DNA of 64,000 bases from Shimia isoporae (GCF_004346865.1 NZ_SMGR01000002.1:1-64000); one strand, 5' to 3'. Counted from the first letter of the stretch, positions 17,890 to 27,235 are shown. The notes: generated by a model not told the origin, from the letters alone. Numbers and translations: made by a program.

Positions 17890-19488
17890 ATGACATTTGG
17901 ACGGGTAAACCCGCAATTCCGCCTCGAAGATCAAGGGATCGAAGGTCTGGGAAATGTCTATTACAACTTTATGGAGCCTGCCCTTATCGAGAACGCGCTG
18001 AAGCGCGGCGAGGGTACGCTTGGCAACGGTGGCACCTTTCTGGTGAGTACTGGTGAATTCACCGGACGTTCGCCCAAAGACAAATTCACAGTCCGTACCC
18101 CCACCACGGAAGATACCATCTGGTGGGATAACAACGCCCTGATGGAGGCCGACGCGTTTGACCGTCTGCACGCCGATATGCTCGAGCATATGAAGGGTCG
18201 CGAGTACTTCGTGCAGGATTTGACGGCCGGCGCCGACCCGACCCACGCAATAAACGTGCGCGTGGTGAACGAACTGGCATGGCACAATCTCTTCATTCGC
18301 CACCTTCTCCGTCGTCCCGATCGCGAAGCGCTCGACGGCTTTGTGGCAGACTACACGATCATCAACTGCCCGAGTTTCAAGGCGGACCCGGACAAGCACG
18401 GTTGTCGCACGGAAACCGTAATCGCGGTGAACATAGACAAGAAACTCATCTTGATCGGCAACACCGAATACGCGGGCGAGAACAAGAAATCGGTCTTTGG
18501 CTTGCTGAACTATCTCCTGCCGGAGAAAGGCATCATGCCGATGCACTGCTCGGCAAACCACGCCAAAGGCAACCCTGTCGACAGCGCTGTGTTCTTCGGC
18601 CTGTCCGGTACGGGCAAAACCACCCTGTCCGCAGACCCGAACCGCACCCTGATCGGCGACGACGAGCATGGCTGGTCAGACCGTGGAACCTTCAATTTCG
18701 AGGGTGGCTGCTACGCCAAGACCATTGGTCTGAACCCGGAAGCGGAGCCGGAAATCTATGCGACAACGCAGATGTTCGGCACCGTGATCGAAAACATGGT
18801 TTACGACGAAGAAACCAAAGAACTGGACTTCGAGGACAGCAGCCTGACCGAAAACATGCGCTGTGCCTACCCGCTGGAGTCGATCCCGAATGCGTCGGAA
18901 AACGGCCTCGGCGGTCACCCCAAGAATGTCATTATGCTGACGTGTGACGCGTTCGGTATCCTGCCGCCGGTGGCACGCCTCACGCCGGCGCAAGCGGAAT
19001 ATCACTTCCTGTCCGGCTTCACCGCCAAGATGGCCGGCACAGAACGCGGCCTGACTGAACCGACACCTGCGTTCTCGACCTGCTACGGCGCGCCTTTCAT
19101 GCCGCGTCGTCCAGAAGTCTACGGTGCGCTACTGCGTGAAAAGATCGCCGAATTCGGCACCACCTGCTGGCTGGTCAACACTGGCTGGACTGGCGGCGCA
19201 TATGGCACCGGCTCGCGTATGCCAATCAAGGCCACGCGTGCCTTGCTGACCGCAGCACTGGACGGCTCGCTGAACCACGTCGAGTTCCGCAAAGACTCCA
19301 ACTTCGGCTTCGAAGTGCCGGTTTCGGTGCCGGGCGTTGACGACAGCTTGCTTGATCCGCGCAGCACTTGGGACGACAAAGACGCCTATGACGCGCAAGC
19401 CGCCAAGCTGGTCGGCATGTTTGCAGATAATTTCGAGCAATATCTGCCCTACATCGATGCCGATGTGAAGGCAGCTGCCATCGGCTGA
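17890..19488 (+). CDS. pckA: Phosphoenolpyruvate carboxykinase (ATP)
   Basis: 532 residues, ATP-type PEPCK, which converts oxaloacetate to PEP in gluconeogenesis. The kinase P-loop [16 protein letters not shown], the metal-binding [11 protein letters not shown] and [17 protein letters not shown] are family signatures. ATG 17890 follows GGAGTG at 17878-17883. Its divergent placement next to chvI-chvG is a conserved alphaproteobacterial arrangement and points to shared control of carbon flux and envelope signalling. Confidence 0.97.
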   Translation: MTFGRVNPQFRLEDQGIEGLGNVYYNFMEPALIENALKRGEGTLGNGGTFLVSTGEFTGRSPKDKFTVRTPTTEDTIWWDNNALMEADAFDRLHADMLEHMKGREYFVQDLTAGADPTHAINVRVVNELAWHNLFIRHLLRRPDREALDGFVADYTIINCPSFKADPDKHGCRTETVIAVNIDKKLILIGNTEYAGENKKSVFGLLNYLLPEKGIMPMHCSANHAKGNPVDSAVFFGLSGTGKTTLSADPNRTLIGDDEHGWSDRGTFNFEGGCYAKTIGLNPEAEPEIYATTQMFGTVIENMVYDEETKELDFEDSSLTENMRCAYPLESIPNASENGLGGHPKNVIMLTCDAFGILPPVARLTPAQAEYHFLSGFTAKMAGTERGLTEPTPAFSTCYGAPFMPRRPEVYGALLREKIAEFGTTCWLVNTGWTGGAYGTGSRMPIKATRALLTAALDGSLNHVEFRKDSNFGFEVPVSVPGVDDSLLDPRSTWDDKDAYDAQAAKLVGMFADNFEQYLPYIDADVKAAAIG

Positions 19489-19508
19489 ACTTACTCTTAG
19501 AAAACATG

Positions 19509-19541
19509 GAAAAGCCCCGGCCAGCGCTGGGGTTTTTCTTT
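19509..19541 (+). terminator. Terminator after pckA
   Basis: AAAAGCCCC followed by a short GC-rich spacer and GGGGTTTTTC forms a stem with a T-tract 20 bp after the pckA stop. Confidence 0.75.
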
Positions 19542-19591
19542 TGTGTTTGAGGTGATTGGACAAGACCAGGACGCAGTCCTATCTTGTCTTT

Positions 19592-20074
19592 ATGGACATC
19601 CGCCTCGAGACCCCCGACGACATAGCGCCTATTCGTGCCTTGACCGAAGCAGCCTTTGGGCAACCGGACGAAGCGCGCCTCGTAGATATGCTTCGGGATG
19701 ACGGTGATGCGGCCATTTCCTTCGTCGCGGTACAAGACGGCCACATCATCGGCCATGTGCTTTTTTCGCCGATGGCGGCACCGGTTCGCACACTCGGCCT
19801 TGCTCCGGTTTCCGTCGCACCCGATCACCAGAAACAAGGCATTGGCGCCCAACTCATTCGCCGCGGTTTATCTCAGGCCCAATTGGATGGGTGGCAGGCC
19901 AGCTTTGTTCTGGGCAATCCGGCCTATTATTCCCGCTTCGGGTATTCCGTTGAGACCGCGAAAGGGTTCACAAACCAGTTTGCCGGACCGTATTTCATGG
20001 CGCTCGAGTTGACGCCCGGCGCCCTGGAGAAACCATTCCCGGTGTCCTATGCCGCTGCGTTCAACAAGCTTTAG
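19592..20074 (+). CDS. GNAT-family N-acetyltransferase (YhbS-like)
   Basis: 160 residues. Acetyl-CoA-binding motif A is VSVAPDHQKQGIGAQLIRRGL; GHVLFSPM and VLGNPAYYSRFGY are typical of the YhbS subgroup. The acceptor is unknown. I chose ATG 19592 because the protein then starts MDIRLETPDD, right at the domain; an upstream TTG at 19556 adds only an unlikely tail and no strong ribosome site is visible for either. Its stop overlaps the stop of the convergent phnM by 4 nt. Confidence 0.88.
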   Translation: MDIRLETPDDIAPIRALTEAAFGQPDEARLVDMLRDDGDAAISFVAVQDGHIIGHVLFSPMAAPVRTLGLAPVSVAPDHQKQGIGAQLIRRGLSQAQLDGWQASFVLGNPAYYSRFGYSVETAKGFTNQFAGPYFMALELTPGALEKPFPVSYAAAFNKL

Positions 20075-21216
20075 GCCGCACGCAGACCTTTGTGCCAGAC
20101 CGCACGCAGCGCCGGAACACCTTCGGTGAGCCGGAACCTGATCAAATCAGCCTGCAAACCGACTTCCAGCCGCCCACGATCGTTCAGGTTCGTATAACAC
20201 GCTGGCGCTGCTGTGACCGTGTGAAGTCCTTTGGACATATCGCCCCATGTGTTGCCCAGCATGACGGCACCCAACAGCAGCGAAGACGGTACGTAATCCG
20301 ATGACAGGATATCAAGCAGGCCCAGATCGGCCAGTTCCATCGCCGCCACGTTGCCCGAATGAGATCCGCCGCGCACAAGGTTTGGTCCCCCCATGATGTT
20401 TGCGATGCCGTTTGCCTGGTTGGCCTTGGCCGCCGCCACAGTTGTCGGGAACTCGGCAAGGTGAATCCCATAGCCTGCTGACGTGGCCACCTGTTCCGCC
20501 GTCGTGTCGTCATGGCTTGCGAGCACGGCTCCAAATCGTTTGGCCGCGGCAACGGTCGCCAACTCGTGCTTTTCGCCCAATGTGTCGTGCAAACCGCGAA
20601 GGAAGCTCACGTACTCGTCAAAACCTTCCGCATCCATTGCGTACTTACCACGAATGTAAGCCTCAAACTTTGATAGATCGGTGAATTGCCGCTGACCTGG
20701 GGTGTGATCCATCAGGCTGACGATGCCTACACGATCCTCCGGACCGAACTCGTCCAATTCTTCAACCAAAGTTTCGGAACAGGTTTCAGCCCGAAGATGG
20801 ATATGGTGGCTGATCCGCAAGGCACCACTGTCGCGCATCGACAGAATTTCGCTTGCCACGGATCTGGCATATTTTCCGTACTTCTTGTTTGGATCAGACA
20901 GGATTGATCCCACACGCAACGCGTCGAACACAGTGGTGATACCGACACTCGCCAGTTCCGCGTCATGGGCTACGATCGCCGCCTGATGTGGCCAGTCCAC
21001 TCTTGGCCGCGGCCGCATATGCCGCTCAAGATTGTCAGTATGCAGCTCAACCAGCCCTGGCGCGACAAAGTCTCCGTCGCAATCTTCCGCTCCCGCGGGC
21101 ACTGCTGAACCCTGGTCCATGTCGACAATAGTGCCGTCGCGCACAACAATGGAACCTGTAAAGGTTTCCGTCGGCAGGACGAGGGTGGCATTTGCAAGGA
21201 TCATCTCTTGTGTCAT
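20071..21216 (-). CDS. phnM: Alpha-D-ribose 1-methylphosphonate 5-triphosphate diphosphatase
   Basis: 381 residues, amidohydrolase fold. It removes pyrophosphate from ribose 1-methylphosphonate 5-triphosphate before C-P bond cleavage by PhnJ. Metal-site elements: LVELHTDNLERH, HIHLRAE, SLMDHTPGQRQF, SHDDTT and the GGPNLVRGGSHSGN loop, all as in canonical PhnM. Length matches the family. Three in-frame ATGs exist (21240, 21231, 21216) and none has a clear ribosome site; 21216 gives the usual MTQE start. It is divergent from the DUF1045 gene. A second PhnM-like gene lies at 28023. Confidence 0.95.
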   Translation of the reverse strand: MTQEMILANATLVLPTETFTGSIVVRDGTIVDMDQGSAVPAGAEDCDGDFVAPGLVELHTDNLERHMRPRPRVDWPHQAAIVAHDAELASVGITTVFDALRVGSILSDPNKKYGKYARSVASEILSMRDSGALRISHHIHLRAETCSETLVEELDEFGPEDRVGIVSLMDHTPGQRQFTDLSKFEAYIRGKYAMDAEGFDEYVSFLRGLHDTLGEKHELATVAAAKRFGAVLASHDDTTAEQVATSAGYGIHLAEFPTTVAAAKANQANGIANIMGGPNLVRGGSHSGNVAAMELADLGLLDILSSDYVPSSLLLGAVMLGNTWGDMSKGLHTVTAAPACYTNLNDRGRLEVGLQADLIRFRLTEGVPALRAVWHKGLRAA

Positions 21217-21268
21217 GTGAGTGTCACGCATTTTTGGCATTCGTCGTCAAAAGGTTGATAGTGGCACC

Positions 21269-21952
21269 ATGCAGTTCCGAAGATACGGCATTTACTACAC
21301 GCCGCGCCCCGGCGCATTGGCTGATTTTGGCGCGGCTTGGCTGGGGTGGGATTTGGCCCGCGGACAAGTCACCGCGCATCCGGTCATTCCGCATCTGCCT
21401 CGCCCGATTGCTGATATTACCGCAACGCCGCGAAAATACGGGTTGCATGGCACCATCAAGCCTCCGTTTTTTCTGGCAAACGGCAGGCGCGAAGACAGTC
21501 TGAACGATGCGCTTGCCGCGCTCTGTGACGCACACGCGCCCGTCACACTGAACGGGTTGAAACTTTCCCGCATCGGCAGTTTCATCGCATTGACCATCGA
21601 TGGTGATCAAACACGGCTGGCCGATCTCGCCGGCAAAGCGGTTCGCGAGCTTGATGCGTTTCGCGCACCGCCATCGGAGTCCGAGTTGGCTCGGCGCCGC
21701 AAAAGCAACCTTTCTCCCCGTCAAGAAGAGCTGCTGGCGCAATGGGGCTACCCGTATGTGATGGACGAGTTCCGCTTTCACATCACCCTGTCCGGTCGGC
21801 TTGGCAACGAGGCTGAGGCCACTATGAGCACGCTCCTGCCTCATATCACTCCCTTGCTGCCGTCTCCGTTCATTCTCGACAGCCTGTCTCTGGTAGGCGA
21901 AGACGAAGATGGACTTTTCCATGAAATCCAACGTCATACCCTCACCGGCTGA
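21269..21952 (+). CDS. DUF1045 protein, putative 2H phosphoesterase of phosphonate metabolism
   Basis: 227 residues. Two H-x-T motifs, HGTIK (His60, Thr62) and HITLS (His171, Thr173), about 110 residues apart, are the catalytic signature of the 2H phosphoesterase superfamily, which opens cyclic phosphates. RKYGLHGTIKPPF and DEFRFHITLSGRL are the DUF1045 core blocks. It lies among phn genes and overlaps phnN tail to tail by 19 nt. Since no phnP is present, it is a candidate to hydrolyse 5-phosphoribosyl 1,2-cyclic phosphate (inference). ATG 21269 is chosen; the ribosome site is weak. Confidence 0.88.
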   Translation: MQFRRYGIYYTPRPGALADFGAAWLGWDLARGQVTAHPVIPHLPRPIADITATPRKYGLHGTIKPPFFLANGRREDSLNDALAALCDAHAPVTLNGLKLSRIGSFIALTIDGDQTRLADLAGKAVRELDAFRAPPSESELARRRKSNLSPRQEELLAQWGYPYVMDEFRFHITLSGRLGNEAEATMSTLLPHITPLLPSPFILDSLSLVGEDEDGLFHEIQRHTLTG

Positions 21953-22476
21953 ATCGCGGCCAAGGCACGTGCGACCGTGTCGTCAAGGTCGCCTTCATTG
22001 GCGATTTCGACCACATCCGCTCCAGTAGGCCGAGCGCTCTTTGCCCGCGCCAAACGGTGCTCAATTTCTTCTGCGGTTTCGCGGCCGCGCGCAGCCAGAC
22101 GTGCAGCCAGCGTCGTGGCGTCAGCGGTCAACGAGAGCACCATAAAATCCGGAAACGCCTGACGTGCCCGATCCAAAATCCCTCGGGACAGATTCACCAG
22201 AACAAACGCCTTCTCGTCATCGTTTGCTAAAGCTTTGCGCGGCACCCCATACCGCAAACCATGCGCGGCCCACCAAAGCGCAAATGCGTCCTCGGCAATC
22301 AGCAGGTCAAACTCGGCATCCGTTGCGCCAATCGAATTTTCTCCGCCTGCACCCGCTTTTCGAGTAATCACACGACGCACCAGATGCACCCGCGCATCGG
22401 CGACTGCCATAGCCTCCATCACAGTATCCTTGCCAACACCGGAAGGCCCAACGACACCGATCACGCGGATCCCCAT
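21934..22476 (-). CDS. phnN: Ribose 1,5-bisphosphate phosphokinase
   Basis: 180 residues, guanylate-kinase-like fold. Walker A is GPSGVGKDT near the N-terminus; RRVITRKAGAGGENSIGATDAEFD matches PhnN substrate-binding blocks. The enzyme makes PRPP from ribose 1,5-bisphosphate, the last step of the C-P lyase pathway. It is the 3' gene of the phnGHIJKLN run, overlapping phnL by one base. Confidence 0.94.
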   Translation of the reverse strand: MGIRVIGVVGPSGVGKDTVMEAMAVADARVHLVRRVITRKAGAGGENSIGATDAEFDLLIAEDAFALWWAAHGLRYGVPRKALANDDEKAFVLVNLSRGILDRARQAFPDFMVLSLTADATTLAARLAARGRETAEEIEHRLARAKSARPTGADVVEIANEGDLDDTVARALAAIQPVRV

Positions 22477-23174
22477 TATGCGGCTCCTTGCGTTAGCGCC
22501 GGAGTAAAGGCGGAAACATCGATCTCACGATCGCACACCCGCGCACGCGCCGCTTCATCATGAAAAATTCCAACAATGGCCGCCCCACGCGCCTTTGCTT
22601 CTTCTATTAGAGCCAAAACGGTTTCCCGGTTCGCGGCGTCAAGACTCGCAGTAGGCTCGTCCAACAACATCGCCGGATAGGCATGCGCGAACCCTCGCGC
22701 AATATTGACCCGCTGCTGCTCACCGCCCGAAAATGACGTCGGAGACAAAGCCCACAAGCGTTGCGGGATTTTCAGTCGAGCCAACAAATCTCGTGCTCTT
22801 GCGCGGGCAGTCTCCGCATCAACACCGACCGCCAACAACGGCTCTGCTACAACATCCACCGTTGGGACGCGCGGCACGACTCTCAGGAACTGGCTTACAT
22901 AGCCCAGGACCTCACGGCGCAGCTTCAATATTTCACGTGGCACCGCGGTCACCACGTCCACTCCGTCCACCATGATCGACCCGCCGGCAGCCAAGTAATT
23001 GCCGTAGATCATCCGCATCAGTGTCGATTTGCCTGCGCCGGAGGCCCCGGTGAGCGCCACACATTCCCCTCGCGCAACAGAGAGCTCCGTACCCTCCATC
23101 ACCGGAATGACCACCCCCCCCTGATTGTGCAGGGTAAAGGTCTTTCTCAGGTCTCTAATCTCGATCATCGCCAT
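22476..23174 (-). CDS. phnL: C-P lyase system ABC-type protein PhnL
   Basis: 232 residues, ABC ATPase without membrane partner. Walker A GASGAGKST, signature FSGGEQQRVNIARGF, Walker B AMLLDEPTASLD and H-loop IFHDE are intact. PhnL works with PhnGHIJ in formation of the methylphosphonate nucleotide; it is not a transporter component. It lies 15 bp after phnK and overlaps phnN by one base. Confidence 0.94.
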   Translation of the reverse strand: MAMIEIRDLRKTFTLHNQGGVVIPVMEGTELSVARGECVALTGASGAGKSTLMRMIYGNYLAAGGSIMVDGVDVVTAVPREILKLRREVLGYVSQFLRVVPRVPTVDVVAEPLLAVGVDAETARARARDLLARLKIPQRLWALSPTSFSGGEQQRVNIARGFAHAYPAMLLDEPTASLDAANRETVLALIEEAKARGAAIVGIFHDEAARARVCDREIDVSAFTPALTQGAA

Positions 23175-23189
23175 CTCTTTCGACCTTCC

Positions 23190-23960
23190 TCAAACTTGCA
23201 GCACAGAGCTGACCAGCAGCTGTGTATAGGCATGCTGCGGGTCATCCAGCACCTGATCAGTCAACCCGGTCTCGACCACATGACCATCTTTCATAACCAA
23301 CAACCGGTCGGCCAACAGTCGCACCACTGCAAGGTCGTGTGTCACTATGATTGCACTCAAGCCCATCTCGCGCACCAAACCGCGAAGTAGATCCAGCAAT
23401 CGCGCTTGAACAGACACATCAAGCCCGCCGGTCGGTTCATCCATGAAGACAAGCCGCGGGCCTGTCACAAGGTTGCGTGCAATCTGCAAACGTTGCTGCA
23501 TGCCACCCGAGAACTGCGTTGGACGGTCATCAACGCGTTCCTCGCTGATTTCGACGCGGCCTAGCCAGTCCACTGCTTCTGAGCGGATATCGCCGTAGTG
23601 ACGTGCACCAACTGCCATAAGCCGTTCACCGACATTGCCACCCGCCGAAACATTCATCCGCAGACCTTCCCGCGCATGCTGGTGAACGAACGCCCAATCG
23701 GTCCGGCCCAACATGCGACGTTCCGGTTCACTCATCGTGACCGTGTCCCTTGTCGATCCATCGCGCATTTCAAACCGCACTTCGCCTGCATCAGGAACCA
23801 GATGGCCAGCAAGGCAATTTAGCAAAGTCGATTTGCCGGACCCGCTTTCTCCCACGATGCCCATAACCTCACCGGGATAGAGGTCAAAATGAACATCCTT
23901 GCACCCAATCCTGTTGCCATAGAACTTGCTGATATTCTCGACTTGCAAAAGCGGTCTCAT
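23190..23960 (-). CDS. phnK: C-P lyase system ABC-type protein PhnK
   Basis: 256 residues. Walker A GESGSGKST, signature FSGGMQQRLQIARNL, Walker B LVFMDEPTGGLD and switch VTHDLAV are present, with the PhnK-specific FVHQHAREGLRMNVSAGGN region. PhnK docks on the PhnGHIJ core complex. The start at 23960 overlaps the phnJ stop as ATGA; an upstream in-frame ATG would lie within phnJ. Confidence 0.94.
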   Translation of the reverse strand: MRPLLQVENISKFYGNRIGCKDVHFDLYPGEVMGIVGESGSGKSTLLNCLAGHLVPDAGEVRFEMRDGSTRDTVTMSEPERRMLGRTDWAFVHQHAREGLRMNVSAGGNVGERLMAVGARHYGDIRSEAVDWLGRVEISEERVDDRPTQFSGGMQQRLQIARNLVTGPRLVFMDEPTGGLDVSVQARLLDLLRGLVREMGLSAIIVTHDLAVVRLLADRLLVMKDGHVVETGLTDQVLDDPQHAYTQLLVSSVLQV

Positions 23961-24829
23961 GCTGCGTCCTCTTCTGAAATCGGTGTCCCTTGCGCCCCAA
24001 CATGGCCCGCCGCCCGGCGGCTGGAACAAAAGTCGGTGTCCGAACAAACAAACATCCGGTTGCCCGCGTCATCCATAATGACCTCGTCCAGATAACTGTT
24101 CGTCGCCCCGCACATGTCACAGGCGTGATCCGCTTTACTCGGCTCAAACGGAAAGTCGTCAAAGTCCAGGCTCACGACCTTACAATAGGGTGGCAGTGCA
24201 TAAATCCGCTGCTCCCGCCCCGCGCCAAACAACTGGATCCCTGCCATTTCCATCTTCGGATTATCGAATTTTGGAATGGGGCTCGGATCCATGACATATC
24301 GACCTTCGACCTTGACGGGGTAAGCGTAAGACGTAGCGATCGCACCGTGTTTGGCGATGTCTTCATAAAGCTTCACATGCATCAGGCCGTATTCCTCCAA
24401 CGCATGCATCTTGCGTGTTTCAACCTCGGATGGCTCCAGAAACCGCAGCGGTTCAGGGATCGGCACTTGATAAACAAGAATCTGATCCTCGCGCAGCCCC
24501 TCCTCCGGAATTCGGTGACGGGTTTGGATCACACTCGCTTTTGCAGTCTCTTCCGTAGTGTCAACTCCTGCGGTTTTCTCGAAGAACTTCCGGATAGAAA
24601 CCGCGTTTGTGGTATCATCAGCGCCCTGATCGATGACCTTCAAAGTGTCGTCCGGTGTCAGCGTTGCTGCCGAGACCTGCACACCGCCAGTACCCCAACC
24701 ATAGGGCATCGGCATCTCACGGCTCGCAAACGGGACCTGATAACCCGGAATGGCGAGCCCCTTCAGGATCGCGCGCCGGATCATGCGCTTGGTCTGCTCA
24801 TCCAGATAAGCAAAGTTATAGTCAGACAT
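23957..24829 (-). CDS. phnJ: C-P lyase catalytic subunit PhnJ (radical SAM)
   Basis: 290 residues. It cleaves the C-P bond of ribose 1-phosphonate 5-phosphate by a glycyl/thiyl radical mechanism. The cluster cysteines form CX2CX21CX5C (CDMC, then VC and FC), the non-standard PhnJ arrangement. The glycine-rich segment GYQVPFASREMPMPYGWGTGG near the N-terminus corresponds to the glycyl-radical site region. ATG 24829 has AAAGGG upstream. An unusual 186-bp stretch separates it from phnI. Confidence 0.96.
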   Translation of the reverse strand: MSDYNFAYLDEQTKRMIRRAILKGLAIPGYQVPFASREMPMPYGWGTGGVQVSAATLTPDDTLKVIDQGADDTTNAVSIRKFFEKTAGVDTTEETAKASVIQTRHRIPEEGLREDQILVYQVPIPEPLRFLEPSEVETRKMHALEEYGLMHVKLYEDIAKHGAIATSYAYPVKVEGRYVMDPSPIPKFDNPKMEMAGIQLFGAGREQRIYALPPYCKVVSLDFDDFPFEPSKADHACDMCGATNSYLDEVIMDDAGNRMFVCSDTDFCSSRRAAGHVGAQGTPISEEDAA

Positions 24830-25016
24830 GACGCGCCCTTTCCGGCGTAAGCAGTTGAATGACGGAAAAGTTGATCTGAGCACAGAGACCTAAATGGCTC
24901 CCGCTTCGATGATGCTTGGCCCACTTCTGTTTGGCAGCAACTTGCGGATTTCGCCGCGCAGATGGTGCAATCGCCCCCGCAAAAGGTCGGGCACATGTCT
25001 TCTCAAGACCCCACAT
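24822..25016 (-). CDS. Possible small ORF bridging phnI and phnJ
   Basis: An open frame of 64 codons starts at an ATG that overlaps the phnI stop (TGATG) and ends with a stop that overlaps the phnJ start by 8 nt. The deduced peptide (begins MWGLEKTCARPFAGAIAPSA) is basic and has no recognised domain. It may be a genuine coupling ORF that carries ribosomes across the gap, or chance openness in an intergenic spacer. Listed because of its exact fit to both neighbours. Confidence 0.3.
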   Translation of the reverse strand: MWGLEKTCARPFAGAIAPSARRNPQVAAKQKWAKHHRSGSHLGLCAQINFSVIQLLTPERARHV

Positions 25017-26110
25017 CACTCTGCCGCCTCCTGCACCGGAGCGGCGTTCTCCATCGCCTCTCGCCGCAGCTTACGGATCAGTTCCAACTCGGACTGGAAA
25101 TCCACGTAGTGCGGAAGCTTGATATGTTCGAGAAAGCCGGTCGCCTGAATGTTATCAGAATGATAGAGCACGAATTCTTCGTCTTGCGCGGGCGCACCGA
25201 GATTGTCTTCCCCCAATTCTTCCCATCGCAGGGCGCGGTCGACCAACGCCATGGAAATCGCCTTGCGCTCAGACTGTCCAAAGACCAGCCCGTAACCACG
25301 CGTAAACTGCGGAGGCTCGGTCTTGCTACCTTGAAACTGGTTCACAGTTTCACATTCGGTCAGCTCAATCTCGCCCACGTCGATGGCAAATCCCAGCTCC
25401 GGAATGTCCATCTCCACGGCAACCTTGCCGATGCGCAATTCTCCGACAAAGGCGTGATTGCGCGCGTAACCGCGTTGCGTTGAGTAGGCCATCGACAGAA
25501 CGAAACCTTCGTCGCCGCGCGTCAATGCTTGCAGCCGGAGCGGACGGGTGCTCGGCAACTCCAGCGGCTCCCGCGTAAGATCACCGGGCACCTCATCCGA
25601 GACCGCCTCGGTCTGAATGAGACCCTCTTGATTGAGAAATTCGGTGATGTGAGGCGTCGGCTCCGTCCGCGGCGCGCCGAGAGCCACCTTTGGCGGTTCG
25701 CCCTCCGCAGCCAAGGCGAAATCAAGCAAACGGTGGGTATAATCGAACGTCGGGCCCAACACTTGGCCGCCGGGTGCATCCTTGAAAGTCGCCGAAATCC
25801 GGCGGTCACAGGCCATTGTTTCTGTGTCCACTGGCGTCGTGGCTCCGAACCGCGGCAAAGTCGTACGGTACGCACGGATCAGAAAGATCGCTTCAATCAA
25901 GTCGCCCCGCGCCTGTTTGATCGCCAGCGCGGCCAGATCGGGGTCATACAAAGATCCCTCTGCCATGACGCGGGTCACTGCGAGGCTCAGTTGCTCGCGA
26001 ATTTGCGCGACAGACATTTCCGGCACGTCCGGATCTCCCCGCCGCTCCTCGGCCAGCCATGCGTGCGCGTTGTCAATCGCGCGCTCACCGCCTTTGACTG
26101 CAACATACAT
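25016..26110 (-). CDS. phnI: C-P lyase core subunit PhnI
   Basis: 364 residues, starting MYVAVKGGERAIDNAHAWLAEERRGDP, typical of PhnI, with RGYARNHAFVGELRIG, GEIELTECETVNQF and FVLYHSDNIQATGFLEHIKLPHY. PhnI couples methylphosphonate to ATP ribose (nucleosidase-type subunit) within the PhnGHIJ complex. ATG 26110 has GGAGG in the end of phnH and overlaps the phnH stop by one base. Confidence 0.96.
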   Translation of the reverse strand: MYVAVKGGERAIDNAHAWLAEERRGDPDVPEMSVAQIREQLSLAVTRVMAEGSLYDPDLAALAIKQARGDLIEAIFLIRAYRTTLPRFGATTPVDTETMACDRRISATFKDAPGGQVLGPTFDYTHRLLDFALAAEGEPPKVALGAPRTEPTPHITEFLNQEGLIQTEAVSDEVPGDLTREPLELPSTRPLRLQALTRGDEGFVLSMAYSTQRGYARNHAFVGELRIGKVAVEMDIPELGFAIDVGEIELTECETVNQFQGSKTEPPQFTRGYGLVFGQSERKAISMALVDRALRWEELGEDNLGAPAQDEEFVLYHSDNIQATGFLEHIKLPHYVDFQSELELIRKLRREAMENAAPVQEAAE

Positions 26111-26679
26111 CAGGCTGCCTCCACTTTGGTTGTGCGCGGCAGGCCAGAAACCTTGGAGCCACATGTGAAAAAGAAATCCAGTCCCAACGGGAACAGTGTC
26201 GCGTTCTTCTGGAATGCCGCCACTTCGGGTAGCGACATGACAGTTGAAGTCTTAATTCCGGGTCCGCGCAAAACGGCATCGCCGGGCTCCATCATTTCAC
26301 GTTCGACGATCAAAGTGGCGGAACGGTCTGGATATTCCGGAGTACCAATCGCATACTGCGCGAGAGGCGTCAGAGACGCCCAATCACCCAGCGCGAACAT
26401 AGCTTCGCCGGGCGCAACAATCGGTGCGCCTACATGAAATGCAATCCACTCACGTACTTCCTTGCAATCCCAATTGCCTGCCAGATGCAGCGGTGTGTCA
26501 GGGTCACACAAAGTAAGTACCAAGCCCCCCGCCGCCTCCGACATCGGCGCTGGTGGCATAGCGCCACAAATACTCTCAATCGTGCCGGGGCGCGCAATTG
26601 CGTTCATCGCAGCGCGAAAGGCGTGGGCCGCGTCCACCGGTGCGGCAGCAAAGCCCCCTTTCAAAACATCAGCATTCAT
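26110..26679 (-). CDS. phnH: C-P lyase core subunit PhnH
   Basis: 189 residues with AFRAAMNAIARPGTIESICG and the TLCDPDTPLHLAG and IGTPEYPDRSATLIVE blocks of PhnH, a dimeric PLP-transferase-like fold without PLP that supports the PhnGHIJ core. It overlaps phnI and phnG by one base each. Confidence 0.95.
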   Translation of the reverse strand: MNADVLKGGFAAAPVDAAHAFRAAMNAIARPGTIESICGAMPPAPMSEAAGGLVLTLCDPDTPLHLAGNWDCKEVREWIAFHVGAPIVAPGEAMFALGDWASLTPLAQYAIGTPEYPDRSATLIVEREMMEPGDAVLRGPGIKTSTVMSLPEVAAFQKNATLFPLGLDFFFTCGSKVSGLPRTTKVEAA

Positions 26680-27122
26680 CAGTCCTCTCCCCGCACCATT
26701 GTGAAGAAATCCACTTTCGTTGCAGCAGCCTTCGCGGCGCGGGTTTTCTTGGCGTCGTCCTGTTCCGCCGCCAGCGGATCTAGGACCGCCTTCCGCACGG
26801 CGCTCGCCGCTTCGGTTTGCATCAATGCATCCACAAGCGCGGCGACCCGCGCCTTTTCCTTATCCCGGCCTTGAACATAACCATGTCCAACCGCGCCACC
26901 GTCCAACTGCAAAGCGCAGCGTGTCAGGGTCATTTCTCCAAGATTGAAGGGCGCGCCGGTTCCGCCAAGGCGTCCACGCACCATAGTTGCTCCAATCTCT
27001 GGCGCTCGAAGCCAGTGAAAAGTGGGCTCGGCGCCATACGCTTCCCACAACGCCAAAAGCCGCGTTGCAGGCGCCTTTGCCAGCAGCGACATCCACGCCC
27101 GTCTTTGATTTTCTGCGGTCAT
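26679..27122 (-). CDS. phnG: C-P lyase core subunit PhnG
   Basis: 147 residues. RRAWMSLLAKAPATRLLALWEA at the N-terminus and GEMTLTRCALQLDGGAVGHGYVQGRDKEKA are typical of PhnG. First gene of the phnGHIJKLN run, divergent from the regulator phnF across a 113-bp operator region. Confidence 0.95.
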   Translation of the reverse strand: MTAENQRRAWMSLLAKAPATRLLALWEAYGAEPTFHWLRAPEIGATMVRGRLGGTGAPFNLGEMTLTRCALQLDGGAVGHGYVQGRDKEKARVAALVDALMQTEAASAVRKAVLDPLAAEQDDAKKTRAAKAAATKVDFFTMVRGED

Positions 27123-27170
27123 CTAGACACCTTGCCGATTTGTCTATTTATCTATACAACTAGACAAATA
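27123..27170. promoter_or_regulatory. Probable PhnF operator between phnG and phnF
   Basis: The A/T-rich spacer carries TGTCTA at 27141-27146 and TAGACA at 27161-27166 as inverted half-sites, plus another CTAGACA at 27123-27129. Inverted A/T-rich half-sites between a divergent GntR-family regulator and its target operon are the usual operator arrangement. Regulation by PhnF is inferred. Confidence 0.55.
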
Positions 27171-27235
27171 TTAGCTCTACGACCTGAGTCGCGCAATCCG
27201 CTGCCCCGTGAAATTTTCATGACAACGAGTCCATC

